A DNA stretch of 64,000 nt, taken from Euborellia annulipes (Eukaryota; Arthropoda; Insecta; Dermaptera; Anisolabididae). This document shows, piece after piece, positions 1 to 11,374 of this stretch (within the stretch, counting starts at the first letter, position 1; each line of letters begins with the position of its first letter). The position numbers were made by a program, and so were the translations under genes. The notes below the pieces were generated by a model. That model worked only from the letters and a program-made list of their open reading frames with translations. It searched no databases and was not told where the DNA came from. The stretch is from assembly GCA_023213315.1 (NCBI GenBank), contig JAKCPI010005720.1, positions 109,753-173,752 on the forward strand, in the 5' to 3' direction.

Positions 1-275
1 CAGCTTTTGACATGAATTTATATGCAACACATGCATGTAATAATTTGTTAATTGTATTCTAAATTTTGTAACATGTGGTCGCTTTATGTTAGAGTATAAT
101 AGGACAAGACAAAAGTTATAAAAAATGTTTTTCTATAATCATTATCATTATCATCTACATAAACAACAATTAAGTATATTTTTTCTTTTTACATAGGGAA
201 AAGTCTTCAAAATTTTTTACATATGAGACGTTCAGAAGCCAATCCGATTAATTCCAATATTTTTTTTCAAATGTA

Positions 276-978
276 CAGTGAGGGACAATATTAAGTCCCA
301 CCCTTGTGTCTTCTACTTGTGATTATTTCATTGTTTTTAAAAAAAATATTATGAATGAATTCAGGAGATGAAAGAAACAGCATTAACAGCAATTCAGGAA
401 GTTTTTTCTTTTGCAGGTTCTCAGGCAAACAGGTAATAAAGAAGACTTTATTTTAATTTGAAAATTTTAATGGAATAGACGACCAGTGTGCGCATTGTCC
501 TGGTTTCGGCCACAAAGGACCATCGTCAGGCCTGTGAAAATAACATCAAATTGTCAACAGGGTACAGATCATAAGTAGAATGTACAATTTTGAAATATAA
601 AGAATTTAAGATTGTGTTGAAAATATTTCAAAATTGTACATTCTACTTATGATCTGTACCCTGTTGATAATTTGATGTTATTTTCACAGGCCTGACGATG
701 GTCCTTTGTGGCCAAAACCAGGACAATGCGCACACTGGTCGTCTATTCCATTAAAATTTTCAAATTAAAATAAAGTCTTCTTTATTACCTGTTTGCCTGA
801 GAACCTGCAAAAAGAAAAAACTTCCTGAATTGCTGTTAAAAAATATTATATATTTTCTAATGGAAACTTTTTCAAACCTAGAAAATTTCCAATAAAGGTT
901 TTCATTTTCTTTTATAAAAACAACTTGTGATTAACAAGTAGAAAACGCACTGGTGGGACTTAATATTGTCCCTCACTG
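276..978 (-). mobile_element. TA-flanked MITE interrupted by a foldback insertion
   Basis: The ends are inverted: CAGTGAGGGACAATATTAAG on the left and its reverse complement on the right, each bordered by TA, as for Tc1/mariner-type insertion. Internal sequence matches the intact copy at 8707-8915 in reverse orientation, including the segment around 860-900. The extra ~457 bp at 383-839 is absent from the intact copy and is a separate inverted repeat. There is no coding capacity, so it is non-autonomous. Confidence 0.75.
383..839. mobile_element. Foldback element with paired hammerhead-like hairpins, nested in the MITE
   Basis: Two arms of about 215 bp (383-598 and 625-839) are near-perfect reverse complements around a ~26-bp centre. 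Each arm carries CTGACGA, a GGTC/GGCC stem and GAAAC (minus 500-529; plus 692-720, where GAAA has decayed to AAAA). This is the hairpin plan seen at Penelope-like element ends, although the NUH cleavage triplet is not clear here. It sits inside the MITE that spans 276-978, so it is the younger insertion. Confidence 0.7.
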
Positions 979-1259
979 TACATAAACACGTGTCTGAGTT
1001 CATAAAAGTAAATATTTTTCAGTGCCAAATACGACTAACTATCTAGTTTGATAGTTTGCCACTAGAATGCGCTATCTGCCTTGGCAACTGATCGTTTCAC
1101 CACTTCTTTCAGTGGCCAATGTGATAAACTCCATATCTTCACACAGCTGATGTTTATGTTCGTGCAAGGTTCTATTTTTGCTAGTTATATTGTTATTGTA
1201 AGATTGTTATTGTTATGTTTTTATGATGTTTACTATTGTGTTACAATCAACAAGTACCC

Positions 1260-2085
1260 TAAAATGACTGAAGAAAGTTGTGAAAGTGACATTTTTAGAG
1301 ACAACACGGATTCTAATCCGGACTTCATTCCAGGTTCGGATTCAAGCCTAGATAAAATACTGATACTTTAATAGATGAAAGCAGTGATTCTGATCTTTCT
1401 GATGTTGAGGTTAGGTTTAGCCCGGAGGATAGGCCTAACCCGGGGGGACAGGCCTAGCCCAGAGCCTGTAAGGGGCCGTAAACGTAAAAGAAACCCAGAT
1501 AAATGGAAAAGGGCACGTCAAAGGACAAATAGATTTCTGGTAAAGAGTATAAAACAACAGTTCGTACTATTGCCGAAAAAGTATTCAGAGATAAACTCTG
1601 TAATTGTTCTATAAAGTGTAATGAAGAAGTAACAACTGATTAGAGACAAACTCTTTTCCAATAATTCTATAAATTAAATAATCATAATGAGCAAAACATA
1701 TTTCTCAATGGTTGTATCAAATCAAGCAGTGTTAAAAGACATCGATCTACAAATCAATCGAAACCACCAAGAAGCCATAGCGAAGAAGGATAATGTTCAA
1801 GTTTGTAAAAAATATTTTTGAGAAACCTTTCAAGTTTCCGATGACCGAATTCACAGTTGTAGTATTAAAGATGATGTCACCTGTATTAAAGATAAAAGGG
1901 GAAGTTTAACCCCAGGAAATAAGGTTGACATAACAGATGCTGTTAAGCACATAAAATCATTTCCGGCACACTATAGTCACTATACCAGGACACACAACCC
2001 CCATAGAAAATATTTGAGCCCTGAACCTTACTATCAAGAAAATGTATGATTTATATGTCCAGTGGTGTGATGAAAACCAAAAATA
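1260..2085 (+). pseudogene. Decayed copy of an uncharacterised arthropod multi-copy protein family
   Basis: No intact frame remains, but successive frames give recognisable pieces in order: an acidic serine-rich N-terminus (from 1264), GRKRKRNPDKWKR (about 1480-1515), CNCSIKC (1599-1619), a LF..FYKLN-like segment, KKYF then ETFQVSDDRI (about 1807-1850), FPAHYSHYTR (about 1960-1990) and KMYDLYVQWCDENQ (about 2037-2080). This order matches a protein family of unknown function, often annotated as hypothetical, that I recall in many copies from insect genomes. Several frameshifts and stops (for example at 1369, 1828 and 2047) show that it is dead. No introns or flanking terminal repeats are evident, so it may be a transposon passenger or a retrocopy. 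Confidence 0.6.
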
Positions 2086-2104
2086 TCCTAGCTAGTGTAC
2101 CTGA

Positions 2105-3035
2105 CCCCCTAATGCGCTCCAGGATACGGTTCCACAACCTCACAGACGGTCCACGGGGACTCGGAATATAAACTTCACGCAGGAGTATAGGGAAAGCTGA
2201 CCTGCTCAGGCTGCAATCTAGTTACTTCATAGAGCAATAGCGCTCAATTATGGGCGCTTCAAACGCATCCAAAGTTTGGAACTGTTTTATTATTAAAAAA
2301 TTAATTAAAAAAAAATACATATAGATATTTTTTATTTTCATCGTAGAATTATTAGAGCAAAATCAAAAAAATTCATAAAGTTCTTCATTGATTTCACAAT
2401 CATTATTATTTAATATTAGACTATATTAAAGTTCAATGCCTTCTCAACAAAATTCGCCTTTTAATCTATTGTCTTTAAGCGACATATTTTAATCCTCAAA
2501 TTTCTTTACTCTTATCGATAAATTTTAGTTTTCATTATTTAAATTTGTCTACCATGAATCCGAAAGATTTGTTTGGTCCTTTCATTTTTGAATTATGGCA
2601 TACCATAAAAAAGACTGTGCTGTGTAACTAACCATGACAATAATTTAAACACCATAGAGAAGATTAAAAAAATTGATCGTTTTATAAAAAATTATAGTCT
2701 TTTGCTCTTCTCTCTTTGGAAAAGGCTCATAAAAATCCATCCGCCATTTCGGTGCAAAATGACCTTTTATAAATATTCATTGAACGCTTTTATATTTGAG
2801 AAAGAAAAAAAAATAAAGGGATAAAATCAAGAAAGTTATAAAAAAATCCTTTTTTTTATACTCTTCTAATTTTTATCAATTTGAAAGCATGTGTATTATT
2901 AAAAAAATTTTAATTACTAACCATCTTTCATTAATGAAAAAAATTTTATGTGTGGAGAGAGAGAAAAAAAATAAAAAGAGATTAATAATATGTTGGCGTT
3001 GTAAGATTTAATATACTGTAGATTAATTAATTATT
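2105..3035. other. Unassigned stretch
   Basis: The first ~170 bp are of moderate GC (2105-2280) and could be the 3' continuation of the decayed element before it. The remainder is AT-rich, with no reading frame, terminal repeat or known family that I can recognise. Confidence 0.3.
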
Positions 3036-3148
3036 TTAAGATAACACATTTGCGAGATGAGTTTGTGTTTGATTCGGCAAAAATTTTCCCCCCTGGAGTC
3101 GAACCAGGCCCTTCACGCTTTCTCGGAATACCTCCAATAAACACAAAA
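3036..3148 (-). repeat. tRNA-like dispersed repeat (family T), degraded
   Basis: It starts with the family signature AAGATAACACATTTGCGAGA and contains a box B-like sequence on the minus strand (GGTTCGACTCC in 3080-3105). The same block recurs at 8246, 9791, 20100, 39424, 44770, 49640 and 61475. It is probably tRNA-derived. This copy has lost much of the central GC-rich part. Confidence 0.5.
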
Positions 3149-3518
3149 CTTAGTTAATTCGTAGACATTTTTGGAAAGTTGTGCGGAACAACCAGGGGCC
3201 CCGAAACGAATTTGAATCAGGGAGTGGGGCAACCTCCTTTCAAAAAAATAAAAATAAAAAATTTTAAAAATATTTATTTCTTTCAAATACTATAAAACAA
3301 ATCAACTAAATAGCCTAAAAAAATTTTTGAAAAAATCACTAGCAAATTTTTAAAAATTTTAATTTAATAAAATAAAATTAGTAGATTTGTTTTGGGGTCG
3401 TCCACATATATGTAACGGGTTAGGAGGGAGGGGAGGGATCTGGCCAAAACGTTACTCATTGTGACATGGGGGACCCGGGGGATTCTAAGTGTGACATAAC
3501 AATTCAAAATTGAATTTA

Positions 3519-4206
3519 TAAAAATCTGGTGTGATGGCGCACAGCACACAACTTTGTCTTACCTTCGGTAATCGAAAGTTGTGTTCTGTGCTTGTCACAC
3601 CAAATTTTTTGTGTCGACATGTATTTAGTTTCGGACAGTAGGGTACAATTCGAATTCAAGATGTAAAATTTATAAGTATGGCAAAATATTTATATTTTGT
3701 TACCATGGCAACCATTTCTCCTATCTTTTCTATGGAGTACAAGAGTAAAGTGGTCTTCAGAAGATTTCAATCACAAAATGAGAATATACATTTTATTGAG
3801 AGATCTAAAAAATAATTGATTTTTGAATTAAAAAAAAATCGTTGGAGCAAATTTAGAGAAAATCGAAAAAAACTGAAAAAGTGCATCAGTAAAGTACTAG
3901 TACTCTTTGGCCGATTTTGTTCAAAAGCTTCGTGTCACGTCTCAGGGGGGTGCCTAACTTAAATATAAAATTTCAACCTCCTAGCTCTTTTCGTTCTTGA
4001 GATATTTTGTTCACAGACAGACACACAGACACACAGAAAACAGACACACAGACAGACCATGTCGCGAAAACCACTTTTTTGGATTCAGGGGACCTCAAAA
4101 CGTGAAGATCCATCAAAATCTCGACATCGAATTTTTGACATGAATCCAATACTTTCTCTCTATATATATATTACATATATACATAGGTAAGAGAAAGTAA
4201 AAAAAA
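3519..4206 (+). mobile_element. R1 element, near full length
   Basis: This is the reference copy of the dominant repeat. The left end is a ~105-bp hairpin beginning AAAAATCTGGTGTGA and closing with CACACCAAATTTTTT. The body includes TTACCATGGCAACCATTTCT, a central AAAGTACTAGTAC motif, a CAGACACACAGA-rich tract (4015-4060) and TCGACATCGAATTTTTGACA. The right end is ACTTTCTCTCTATATATATA ... GGTAAGAGAAAGTA. No protein is encoded. It is probably a non-autonomous DNA transposon, but I cannot assign the superfamily. Confidence 0.75.
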
Positions 4207-4389
4207 GGTAGAATAATATGAATTTTGTATGAGAAATTTTATCCCGGGGAAGGGGGGTAGTTCTATGTTGTGACATAATATTTGTAGGGGGTTTGTTTGT
4301 ATGTGTAACTGTGACAAAGACGTTACGCAATATGTGAACGACCCCTTTATACTATTTGAAGGTAATAAATATTTTTAATTTTTTTTTAT

Positions 4390-4616
4390 GCCCGGGAGCC
4401 GTGGCTCAGTGAGAAGACATTAGCTTCTCGCACCGGAGTCCCGGGTTCGCTTCCCGTCCCAAGCGAAGAAAATTTATTTCATTTGATTTGACTACAAATC
4501 ATTTGAAATAAATAGGGATGGGTTAACAGCCCTTTCCCCAAAAATTTTTTGAAAATTTTCCCTAAATAAAAAAAACCTGGGTCTAAATGGCCTTAGATGC
4601 CGAAAAAAGACCTTAA
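4390..4616 (+). repeat. tRNA-derived SINE (family S)
   Basis: A pol III box A-like TGGCTCAGTGA begins at 4402 and a box B-like GGTTCGCTTCC lies at 4444-4454, at tRNA-like spacing. The tail reads ATTTCATTTGATTTGAC, then GGGATGGG and a GGTCTAAATGGCCTTAGATG block ending in A-rich sequence. The same head and tail recur at 29893-30041 and 61936-62092. Confidence 0.7.
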
Positions 4617-5418
4617 AAAAAAAAAAAAACTTTTTATTTTTATTTTTTTGAAAGGATGAAGTCTCAAGTTTTCATGTTATCTAAATTTCATTATTTTAAT
4701 TCGATATAAAATGTTTTTAGAAATTAGAAATACAAAAGTGTCTATATAAAATATTTTGGAAAAAAATTAATTTCTTACTCTTAATTTTTTTTTTTAATTT
4801 AAAAAATTTTATTTTTATAAATGTATCATTTTTAAAAATAAGTGAAATTAAAGAAGACATATTGCCCCCTCCTATAGGATGCCAGGGGGAACAATGTACT
4901 ATTGCCCCCCCCCCCCCAGTTCCGGCGTCTATAGGAACACCAGTGTGAATATTGCTGCTCTAAGTTTAGGCGAAAATTAAGACGCATGTGAGGCGACACG
5001 CTCTTTTATAACCAACGAAAATTAATAGGATAGAATAAATTGTAACAAGACATTATACGGCGCAGCTACATTAATTACAAAAGAACGTGCTGTCATATGT
5101 CGTTTCTCAGGCATCATACGTGTCACAATATGCGCCATGCCTGAGAAGGAAAATGACTGCTTCAATATCTCTCTATACCTCGCTGGAATTCCGAAAGGGT
5201 AGATTTTTCTGGCGGGTAGTGGCAAGATTGGTTATTTCATCTATCCTTTCTATGGCTGTCTTTTCTTCATCAGATGAGCGTTTTCATCTTTCTCTTGCAG
5301 CAGATTTATAATAATAAAAAGAATAATTAGAATAAAACGCATTACTACAATCATTTACTAATGATATTAACAAATACAGAATTAGAGCTGTTTCAGCAGG
5401 TGCGGATTCAGAGGACAA

Positions 5419-5963
5419 TTTTTACTTTCTCTTACCTATATATGTTAATATATAGAGAGAAAGTATTGGATTCATGTCAAAAATTCGATGTCGAAATTAT
5501 GATGGATATACATTTTTTGAGATTATTTAAGGCGTGAAAATAAATCTTTGACTAAAATAGGCCGAAGAGTACTATTACTTTACTGATGTACTTTCTCAAT
5601 TTATTTCGATTTTCTCAAAATCCGCTCTAACGATTTTAATTAAAATTTAAAAATCAATTATTTTTTTGATACTCTTTAAAATGTATATTCTTATTTTACC
5701 CTCAAAATTGTATGAAGCACACTTTACTCTTGTGCTTCATATGAAAGATAGGAGAAATGGTTGCCATGGTAACAAAATATAAATATTTGTCTTATGTTTA
5801 TAAATTTGACATCTTGTATTCTATCTAATTTAGAGCTTACTGTCGGAAACTAAATATATGTCCACACAAAAAATCTGTTGTGACAATCACAGAACAAAAC
5901 TTTCTCTTAGCAAAGGTAAGAGAAAGTTGAGTGCTGTGCGACCAGTCACGCCAGATTCTTTTT
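5419..5963 (-). mobile_element. R1 element, internally deleted
   Basis: It begins with the TACTTTCTCTTACC end and runs through the ATTCGATGTCGA block, the TACTTTACTGATG block and CCATGGTAACAAAAT to a hairpin end with TGTGCTGTGCGACCAGTCAC. Relative to the copy at 3519-4206, the CA-rich tract and neighbouring region are missing. Confidence 0.75.
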
Positions 5964-6935
5964 GGAAACACTTTTAGCAAAGCATATTTTCAATATTTTG
6001 GAAAATGAAAAAAAAAAATATTAAAATTTAAAAATACAATAATCTTAAGGTTGTTCGGACATTAAACTTCTTGATTAAAGCTAATTTTTTAATATGTTAT
6101 TAATCACTATCAAATACGTATAAAATAAAATTTTGAAGAGATCTGACCAGGGTTATCGTGTAATTAATTTTAAAAAATTGAAATTTAACATGTAGCCTAT
6201 GGGGAATAACGACGAAACACACATATCGAATTATATAGCACCTCTGCAATAGATACAAAAACAAAAAAACTTACATTTATTAATTCACTTCGAGGAATAT
6301 GTTAAAAATAAAATCAAAGTTTCTGACCCTTTAAAGATATTTTAACAAGAAAGTCAAAAAATTCTCCAAAATGACAGTCGCTAATATTTAAAAATAATGA
6401 ATTCTCGAGAGTCAGACCAGCCTGGCAACGTCGAAACATAAGTGTCTTATCTCTATGTCAGATACATTTTTTCAATTTTACAATATTTTCTCGCAAATCG
6501 TCCATTGTGTTAAACTGATTTGCATTAAACATTGTAATATATTAAATAAAATAAAATTTAAGGCGTTTATGATTTAAAATAGATAGTTGATGAATGCAAT
6601 GTTGCCAGTTCTATATTACGTGAAAAGCTGCTCAAGTCGAAAGTCATTCATTTATTATTTTTGGTAATTAAATTATTAACTTAATCAATTATAAACTATG
6701 ATAGGTCACGACTAAATTATAATAAGGAATTTTGGCATTCAAATTTTAATTTTATTTAAAAAAATTTAGATTCTATTATGACTTACGATGTACTCCGAAC
6801 AACCTTAAATTTGTCATAAAAATTTTTTTTCGAAAATTTCGGATAAAAAAAGCTAATTTTTTTGTCAAAGAAAAATAATTACATACAAAATACTTCCTTC
6901 TCCTCAGTCCAATCTCAATAAACCAGCTGTCCCCC
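5964..6935. other. Unassigned AT-rich stretch
   Basis: I see no reading frame, inverted repeat or family match in this stretch. Short open frames are what AT-rich DNA gives by chance. Confidence 0.3.
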
Positions 6936-7676
6936 TCTATATAGGGTAAGAGAAAGTAAAAAAATGAATAAAGACAAAGAAAAGAAAAAAATCTGGTGTG
7001 ACTGTCGCACAGCACACAACTTTCTCTTACCTTCGGTAATCGAAAGTTGTGTACTGTGCTTGTCACACCAGATTTTTTGTGTCGACATGTATTTAGTTCC
7101 CGGCAGTAGGGAATATTTGAATTCAAGATGTAAAATTTATAAGTATGGGAAAATATTTATGTTTTGTTACCATGGCAACCATTTCTCCTATCTTTCCTAT
7201 GAAGCACAAAAGTAAAGTGGGCTTTAAACAATTTTGAGGGCAAAACGAGAATATACATTTGAAAGAGCATCTAAAAAATAATTGATTTTTGAATTTTAAT
7301 CAAAATCGTTAGAACGAATTTTGAGAAAATCGAAAAAAACTGAAAAAGTACATCAGTAAAGTACTAGTACTCTTTGGCCGATTTTGATTAAAAGCTTATT
7401 GTTCCGGTCCCAGGGGGTGTTTAACTTAAATATAAAATTTCAGCCTCATAGCTCAATTCCTTCATGCTTGAAAATTTGACACACACCCACCCACCCACCC
7501 ACCCACACACAGACAGACCATGTCGCGAAAACCACTTTTTTGGATTCAGGGGACCTCAAAACGTGAAGATCCATCAAAATCTCGACATCGAATTTTTGAC
7601 ATGAATCCAATACTTTCTCTCTATATATATTAACATATATATGTACGATATATACATAGGTAAGAGAAAGTAAAAA
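6936..7676 (+). mobile_element. R1 solo end followed by a full-length R1
   Basis: An isolated R1 right end (TATATAGGGTAAGAGAAAGT, 6936-6960) lies just upstream of a full element (6985-7676). The full copy has the complete left hairpin, the body and the right end. Its CA-rich tract has become a run of CACC units at 7478-7510, different from the tract in the 3519 copy. The solo end shows that an older R1 was present or that the end was duplicated. Confidence 0.75.
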
Positions 7677-8245
7677 TATTAATTTCTTTTTTAGTTAAAT
7701 ATATTTTTTCGCATCTTTATAATATTTCAGCCCGCCTGCAAATAACAAAATAAATAAATTTTACAAAGTAAAGACAACATTACTATGATTTATAGATCCA
7801 TCGGCTAAATTTACTAAATTAATTATGAAATAATAAATAAACAGTGTTTTTCTTTAATTAAAATAAAAAATTTAATACTAATTTTCTCTGACACTTGATT
7901 ATTAAGGTTAATAATATCAAATATAATTTAATAATAACAGTTATTATTTATTTTAATTGAATTATATTAAGCATTGTTTCGACACTTGCCTGACTTACTC
8001 ATTAATTATACACTTATAACATTAAAATATTAATAATTATTTATTACTGAAATGAAAATAGAATTATACGCCCCCGGTAGTAAACCTGAAGATCATGAGT
8101 TCGACCTCCGAATAAATATATATTTTCTCTACTAACTTAGTTAAAATGATTATGTGAAATATATTCAAGTATCATATAATTGTGATAATGAAATTTAATT
8201 TTCAAGGGAAACATTTATTTTTTCACCCCTTCACTCAAAAAATGT

Positions 8246-8374
8246 TTTAAGATAGCAAATTTGCGAGATGTGTTTGTGCTTATGATTGAGCAAAATTGGA
8301 GTCAAACCAGGTCCTCCACGCTTTCGCGGCGGGCGGACTACCTTTATCCTAGGTCGTCGGCCCAATAAACACAA
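8246..8374 (-). repeat. tRNA-like family T repeat
   Basis: It opens with TTAAGATAGCAAATTTGCGA, then a minus-strand box B-like segment, then a GC-rich GGCGGGCGGACTACC block. The conserved CCTTTATCCTAGG and CCCAATAAACACAA follow. The arrangement matches the copies at 9791 and 20100. Confidence 0.55.
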
Positions 8375-8706
8375 AAATATATTATACTAAGGAAATTAAA
8401 ATTTCATTGACATGAAAATATCTTAAATAAGAGAAAGTGCATGCCAATATTTGTTAAAATCGCAATTCTTGGCAGGTTGCAGTTCTAGCAGGGGTTTAGA
8501 ATTGTGATGCAGTTTCAATAATGCTTCCTAGATGGCGTGCAGTTTTTAGGATCTTTTCGTGTCAATGTAATTTTAATTTCATTAGTATAATAGGCGAAGG
8601 AGAGATTTTGTGTTGTATATTATCTCAAATTTGATTAAGAGATTAGTTACTTAGCAAAATTTGGAGACTGGTCTTTTCTTTCTTGAACAAAAAATGACAG
8701 GTAGTA

Positions 8707-8915
8707 CAGTGAGGGTCAATATTAAGTCCCACTCATGCGTTTTCTACTTGCGATTATTTTATTGTTTTTATAAAATAAAAAGAAAATCTTTATTGGAAAT
8801 TTTCTAGGTTTGAATCATGAAAGTTTCTATTAAAAAATAAATAAATTTTTTTAAAAACAATGAAATTATCACAAGAAGAAAACGCATGGGTGGGACTTAA
8901 TATTCTCCTTCATTG
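8707..8915 (+). mobile_element. Intact TA-flanked MITE, 209 bp
   Basis: The terminal inverted repeats are CAGTGAGGGTCAATATTAAG on the left and an imperfect complement on the right, bordered by TA dinucleotides (8705-8706, 8916-8917). It is non-coding. It is the second copy of the MITE at 276-978 and gives its uninterrupted structure. Confidence 0.75.
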
Positions 8916-8956
8916 TATGTCATAATAGTATGATAATAATATAAGTTTTGGTATTA

Positions 8957-9499
8957 TTATCAAAAACGACTAATTTTCAATAATGTTTATTTATTTACAT
9001 GTGCGCTAACATGTTTCGGCCACCATGGGAACCATCATCAGAACTGGAAAAGAATATATATACTTATGTAATAGTCTCAAGACATGATCAAAAAAATCCT
9101 TTTTATTGCAGTTTGATAAAAATACTCCATTATATTAATAAATGTAAATACGTTACTTGAAAGACACACAAATTTATTTTTGTTTTTTAAAAATATTTAT
9201 ATAAATTTGTGTCTTTCGACGTAGGCCTATTATCACAAACCTAATACTTAACAAAATTTGAATTTTTTAAAAAATAAAAACAAATTTGTGTTTTTCAAGT
9301 GACGTATTTACATTTATTAATATAACAGTATTTTTATCAAATTGCCATAAAAAAGAATTTTTTTGATCATGTCTTGAGACTATTACATAAGTATATATTC
9401 TTTTCCAGTTATGGTGATGTCTTTCATGGTGGCCGAAACATGTTAGCGCACCTGTAAACCAATAAATAAACATTATTGAAAATTAATCGTTTTTGATAT
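8957..9499. mobile_element. Foldback with paired hammerhead-like hairpins
   Basis: Arms of about 215 bp are reverse complements around a central AT-rich region that itself has a smaller inverted repeat (around 9160-9300). The left arm on the minus strand has CTGATGA, a GG...CC stem and GAAAC (9011-9041). The right arm on the plus strand has a decayed counterpart ending GGCCGAAAC (9431-9439). The layout is the same as at 383-839 and 42456-42976. Confidence 0.65.
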
Positions 9500-9790
9500 A
9501 TTTTTTTTAATACATACAACCTGTCATTTTTTTGTCCAAGAAAGAAAAGACCAGTTCCCTTATTTTATCTGGATAAATTTGGACTGCATCCACAATCTTA
9601 TTAAATTGGCTCCTCTTTAGAGTGAATAATCTATAATTGAATATTCAACCCCACAACATTGTTGCTTGAAATTTCTATATTATTATTTAAAAAATCAATG
9701 GAATTTGTGAAAAACTAAAATCCGATTAATGACATTGCCGGCCCAATGGGTAATAAATAATACAGTTAATTAAAATCAAGTGTCAGAGAA

Positions 9791-9945
9791 CACCCCTAGG
9801 ATAAAGGTAGTCCGTCCGCCGCGAAAGCATAGAGATCATGGTTCGACTCCAGGGGGTGCAATTTTGCCCAACCCCAAACACATCTCACAAATTTGCTATC
9901 TTAAACGATATATTGACTGGCTAATGAACAGTCTATTTGAGCGTT
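9791..9945 (+). repeat. tRNA-like family T repeat with full tail
   Basis: The order is CCCTAGGATAAAGGTAGTCC, a GC-rich block, box B-like GGTTCGACTCC, GGGGGTGCAATTTTGCCC, CACAAATTTGCTATCTTAAA, then the family tail GATATATTGACTGGCTAATG. The tail is shared with 20100 (inverted) and 49710. Confidence 0.6.
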
Positions 9946-10817
9946 GAATGAAAAAATTCCATCTTTCGCAAAAAAAAAATATTTTAGTTTCACTCTACAA
10001 TGCAATCTACAAGGTGAAATATTTAATTTAGGTGACTAGGCTTAAAAGTTTTATTACATTTTTATTATCTTTTGTAAACGATTATTCTAATGATAATGAT
10101 AAATCACAACCGGTTCTAATTAAGCCACTCCTCTTACAAATTGAAACGTTAAATCTAATTTTATGATGATTAGTATTTGTGGTTTCTGCGCCCTTAAAGC
10201 TGCAGCTGGTTAATTTCTAGGGGTGAGAATTAATTATTTTAATTATTATTTATAATTGAGAAAAATGATAAATTCGATTGGGAAATTTAATTATAACTTC
10301 ATTTTATGAAATATAGATATTGACCTGAGGGTTTATAAAGCGCCTCAATGAAAAAAAAAGAAGAGTAGAAATATGAAATTAAATATGGAAATAGAAATAT
10401 ATAAAGGGGGAGGGTGACCGAGCCGTTTAGAGAAAGAGAGAGAGAGAGCAAGCGAAAAGAATGGCATAAAGGTAAAAGAATGCTTAGATAAATTCACATT
10501 CATTTGTTTGATGGAAGTTAGACAACAAAAATGGACAACTCTAATGAATTTTTGGATTAATTACTCTATCCCATCTTTTGGTTACGGATTATGCTAATAG
10601 AAATATCAAATTTGAACAGAAAGAAGGTGGTCAGCAAAATGAACTATTTTTTAGTGCTACCATTTTATTATAAGAATCTAGACCCTGATGGCCCTGAGCT
10701 AGTATCCTCTTCAACAAGCATGGCACACCCAAATAATTTACTCAAGACACCAAATTTTATGTCAAAACAAAAAAAGATATCTTTAATAATAATAACAGTT
10801 GTCAAAATACATAAATT

Positions 10818-11372
10818 AGTTACGATGGCAACCATTTCTCCTATCTTTCCTATGATGTACAAGAATAAAGTGTGCTTCAAAAGACTTCAAGGGCAAAATG
10901 AGAATATACATTTTAAAGAGCATGTAAAAAATAATTTGATTTTTGAATTTTAATCAATTTCGGTGGAGAAAATTTTGAGAAAATCGGAAAAAAACTAAAA
11001 AAGTACATCACTAAAGTACTAGTAGTTTTTGGCCGATTTTTTTCAAAAGTTTATTTTGAGTTTCCGGGAGGGTGCCTAACTTAAATATAAAATTTCACTC
11101 CGGTAGATCAATTCCTAAAAATCGTTACACACAGACAGACGAACAAACAGACAGACCAATTTGCGGGGCCCACTTTTTTGGATTCAGGGCACCTCAAAAC
11201 ATGTATATCCATTAAAATCTCGACATCGAATTTTTGACATAATCGCAATACTTTCTCTCTCTATTTCAAAAGTAAGAGAAAGTAAAAATAGCTCAAATCA
11301 GGGCTTGAAAACATAAGAAACAATACTTTCTCTCTATATATATTTCATATATTGGGTAAGAGAAAGTAAAAA
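10818..11372 (+). mobile_element. R1, 5'-truncated, plus an adjacent solo R1 end
   Basis: The element starts inside the body (ATGGCAACCATTTCTCC) and ends at 11287 with TAAGAGAAAGTAAAAA. A second isolated terminal palindrome (CTTTCTCTCTATATATAT ... GGGTAAGAGAAAGT) follows at 11321-11372. The left hairpin is missing. Confidence 0.7.
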
Positions 11373-11374
11373 GC

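Larger units (their letters stand above)
8667..9555. mobile_element. Inverted-repeat element hosting two other insertions
   Basis: Arms of about 38 bp (8667-8704 and 9518-9555; CTGGTCTTTTCTTTCTTG and its complement) enclose a TA-flanked MITE at 8707-8915 and a foldback at 8957-9499. The MITE lies immediately inside the left arm. The stack therefore has at least three layers. Confidence 0.55.

Noticed and set aside
3519..4206. R1 as a Helitron
   Set aside because: There is no TC start, no CTRR end with a 3' hairpin in the right place and no AT target dinucleotide pattern that I can see; both ends are palindromic instead.
5022..5311. Two opposed frames in a less AT-rich patch
   Set aside because: Neither product is recognisable, both are short, and the patch has no conserved ends; it could be a repeat fragment but I cannot support any call.
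6776..7215. Overlapping frames on both strands with PKVRESCVLC-like peptides
   Set aside because: The peptide comes from the R1 hairpin end (GAAAGTTGTGTACTGTGC) and recurs wherever R1 does, in arbitrary frames.
10591..10953. 120-codon plus-strand frame and 70-codon minus-strand frame
   Set aside because: Their second half is the R1 body; the N-terminal part has no coding signature and the same body is full of stops in other copies.
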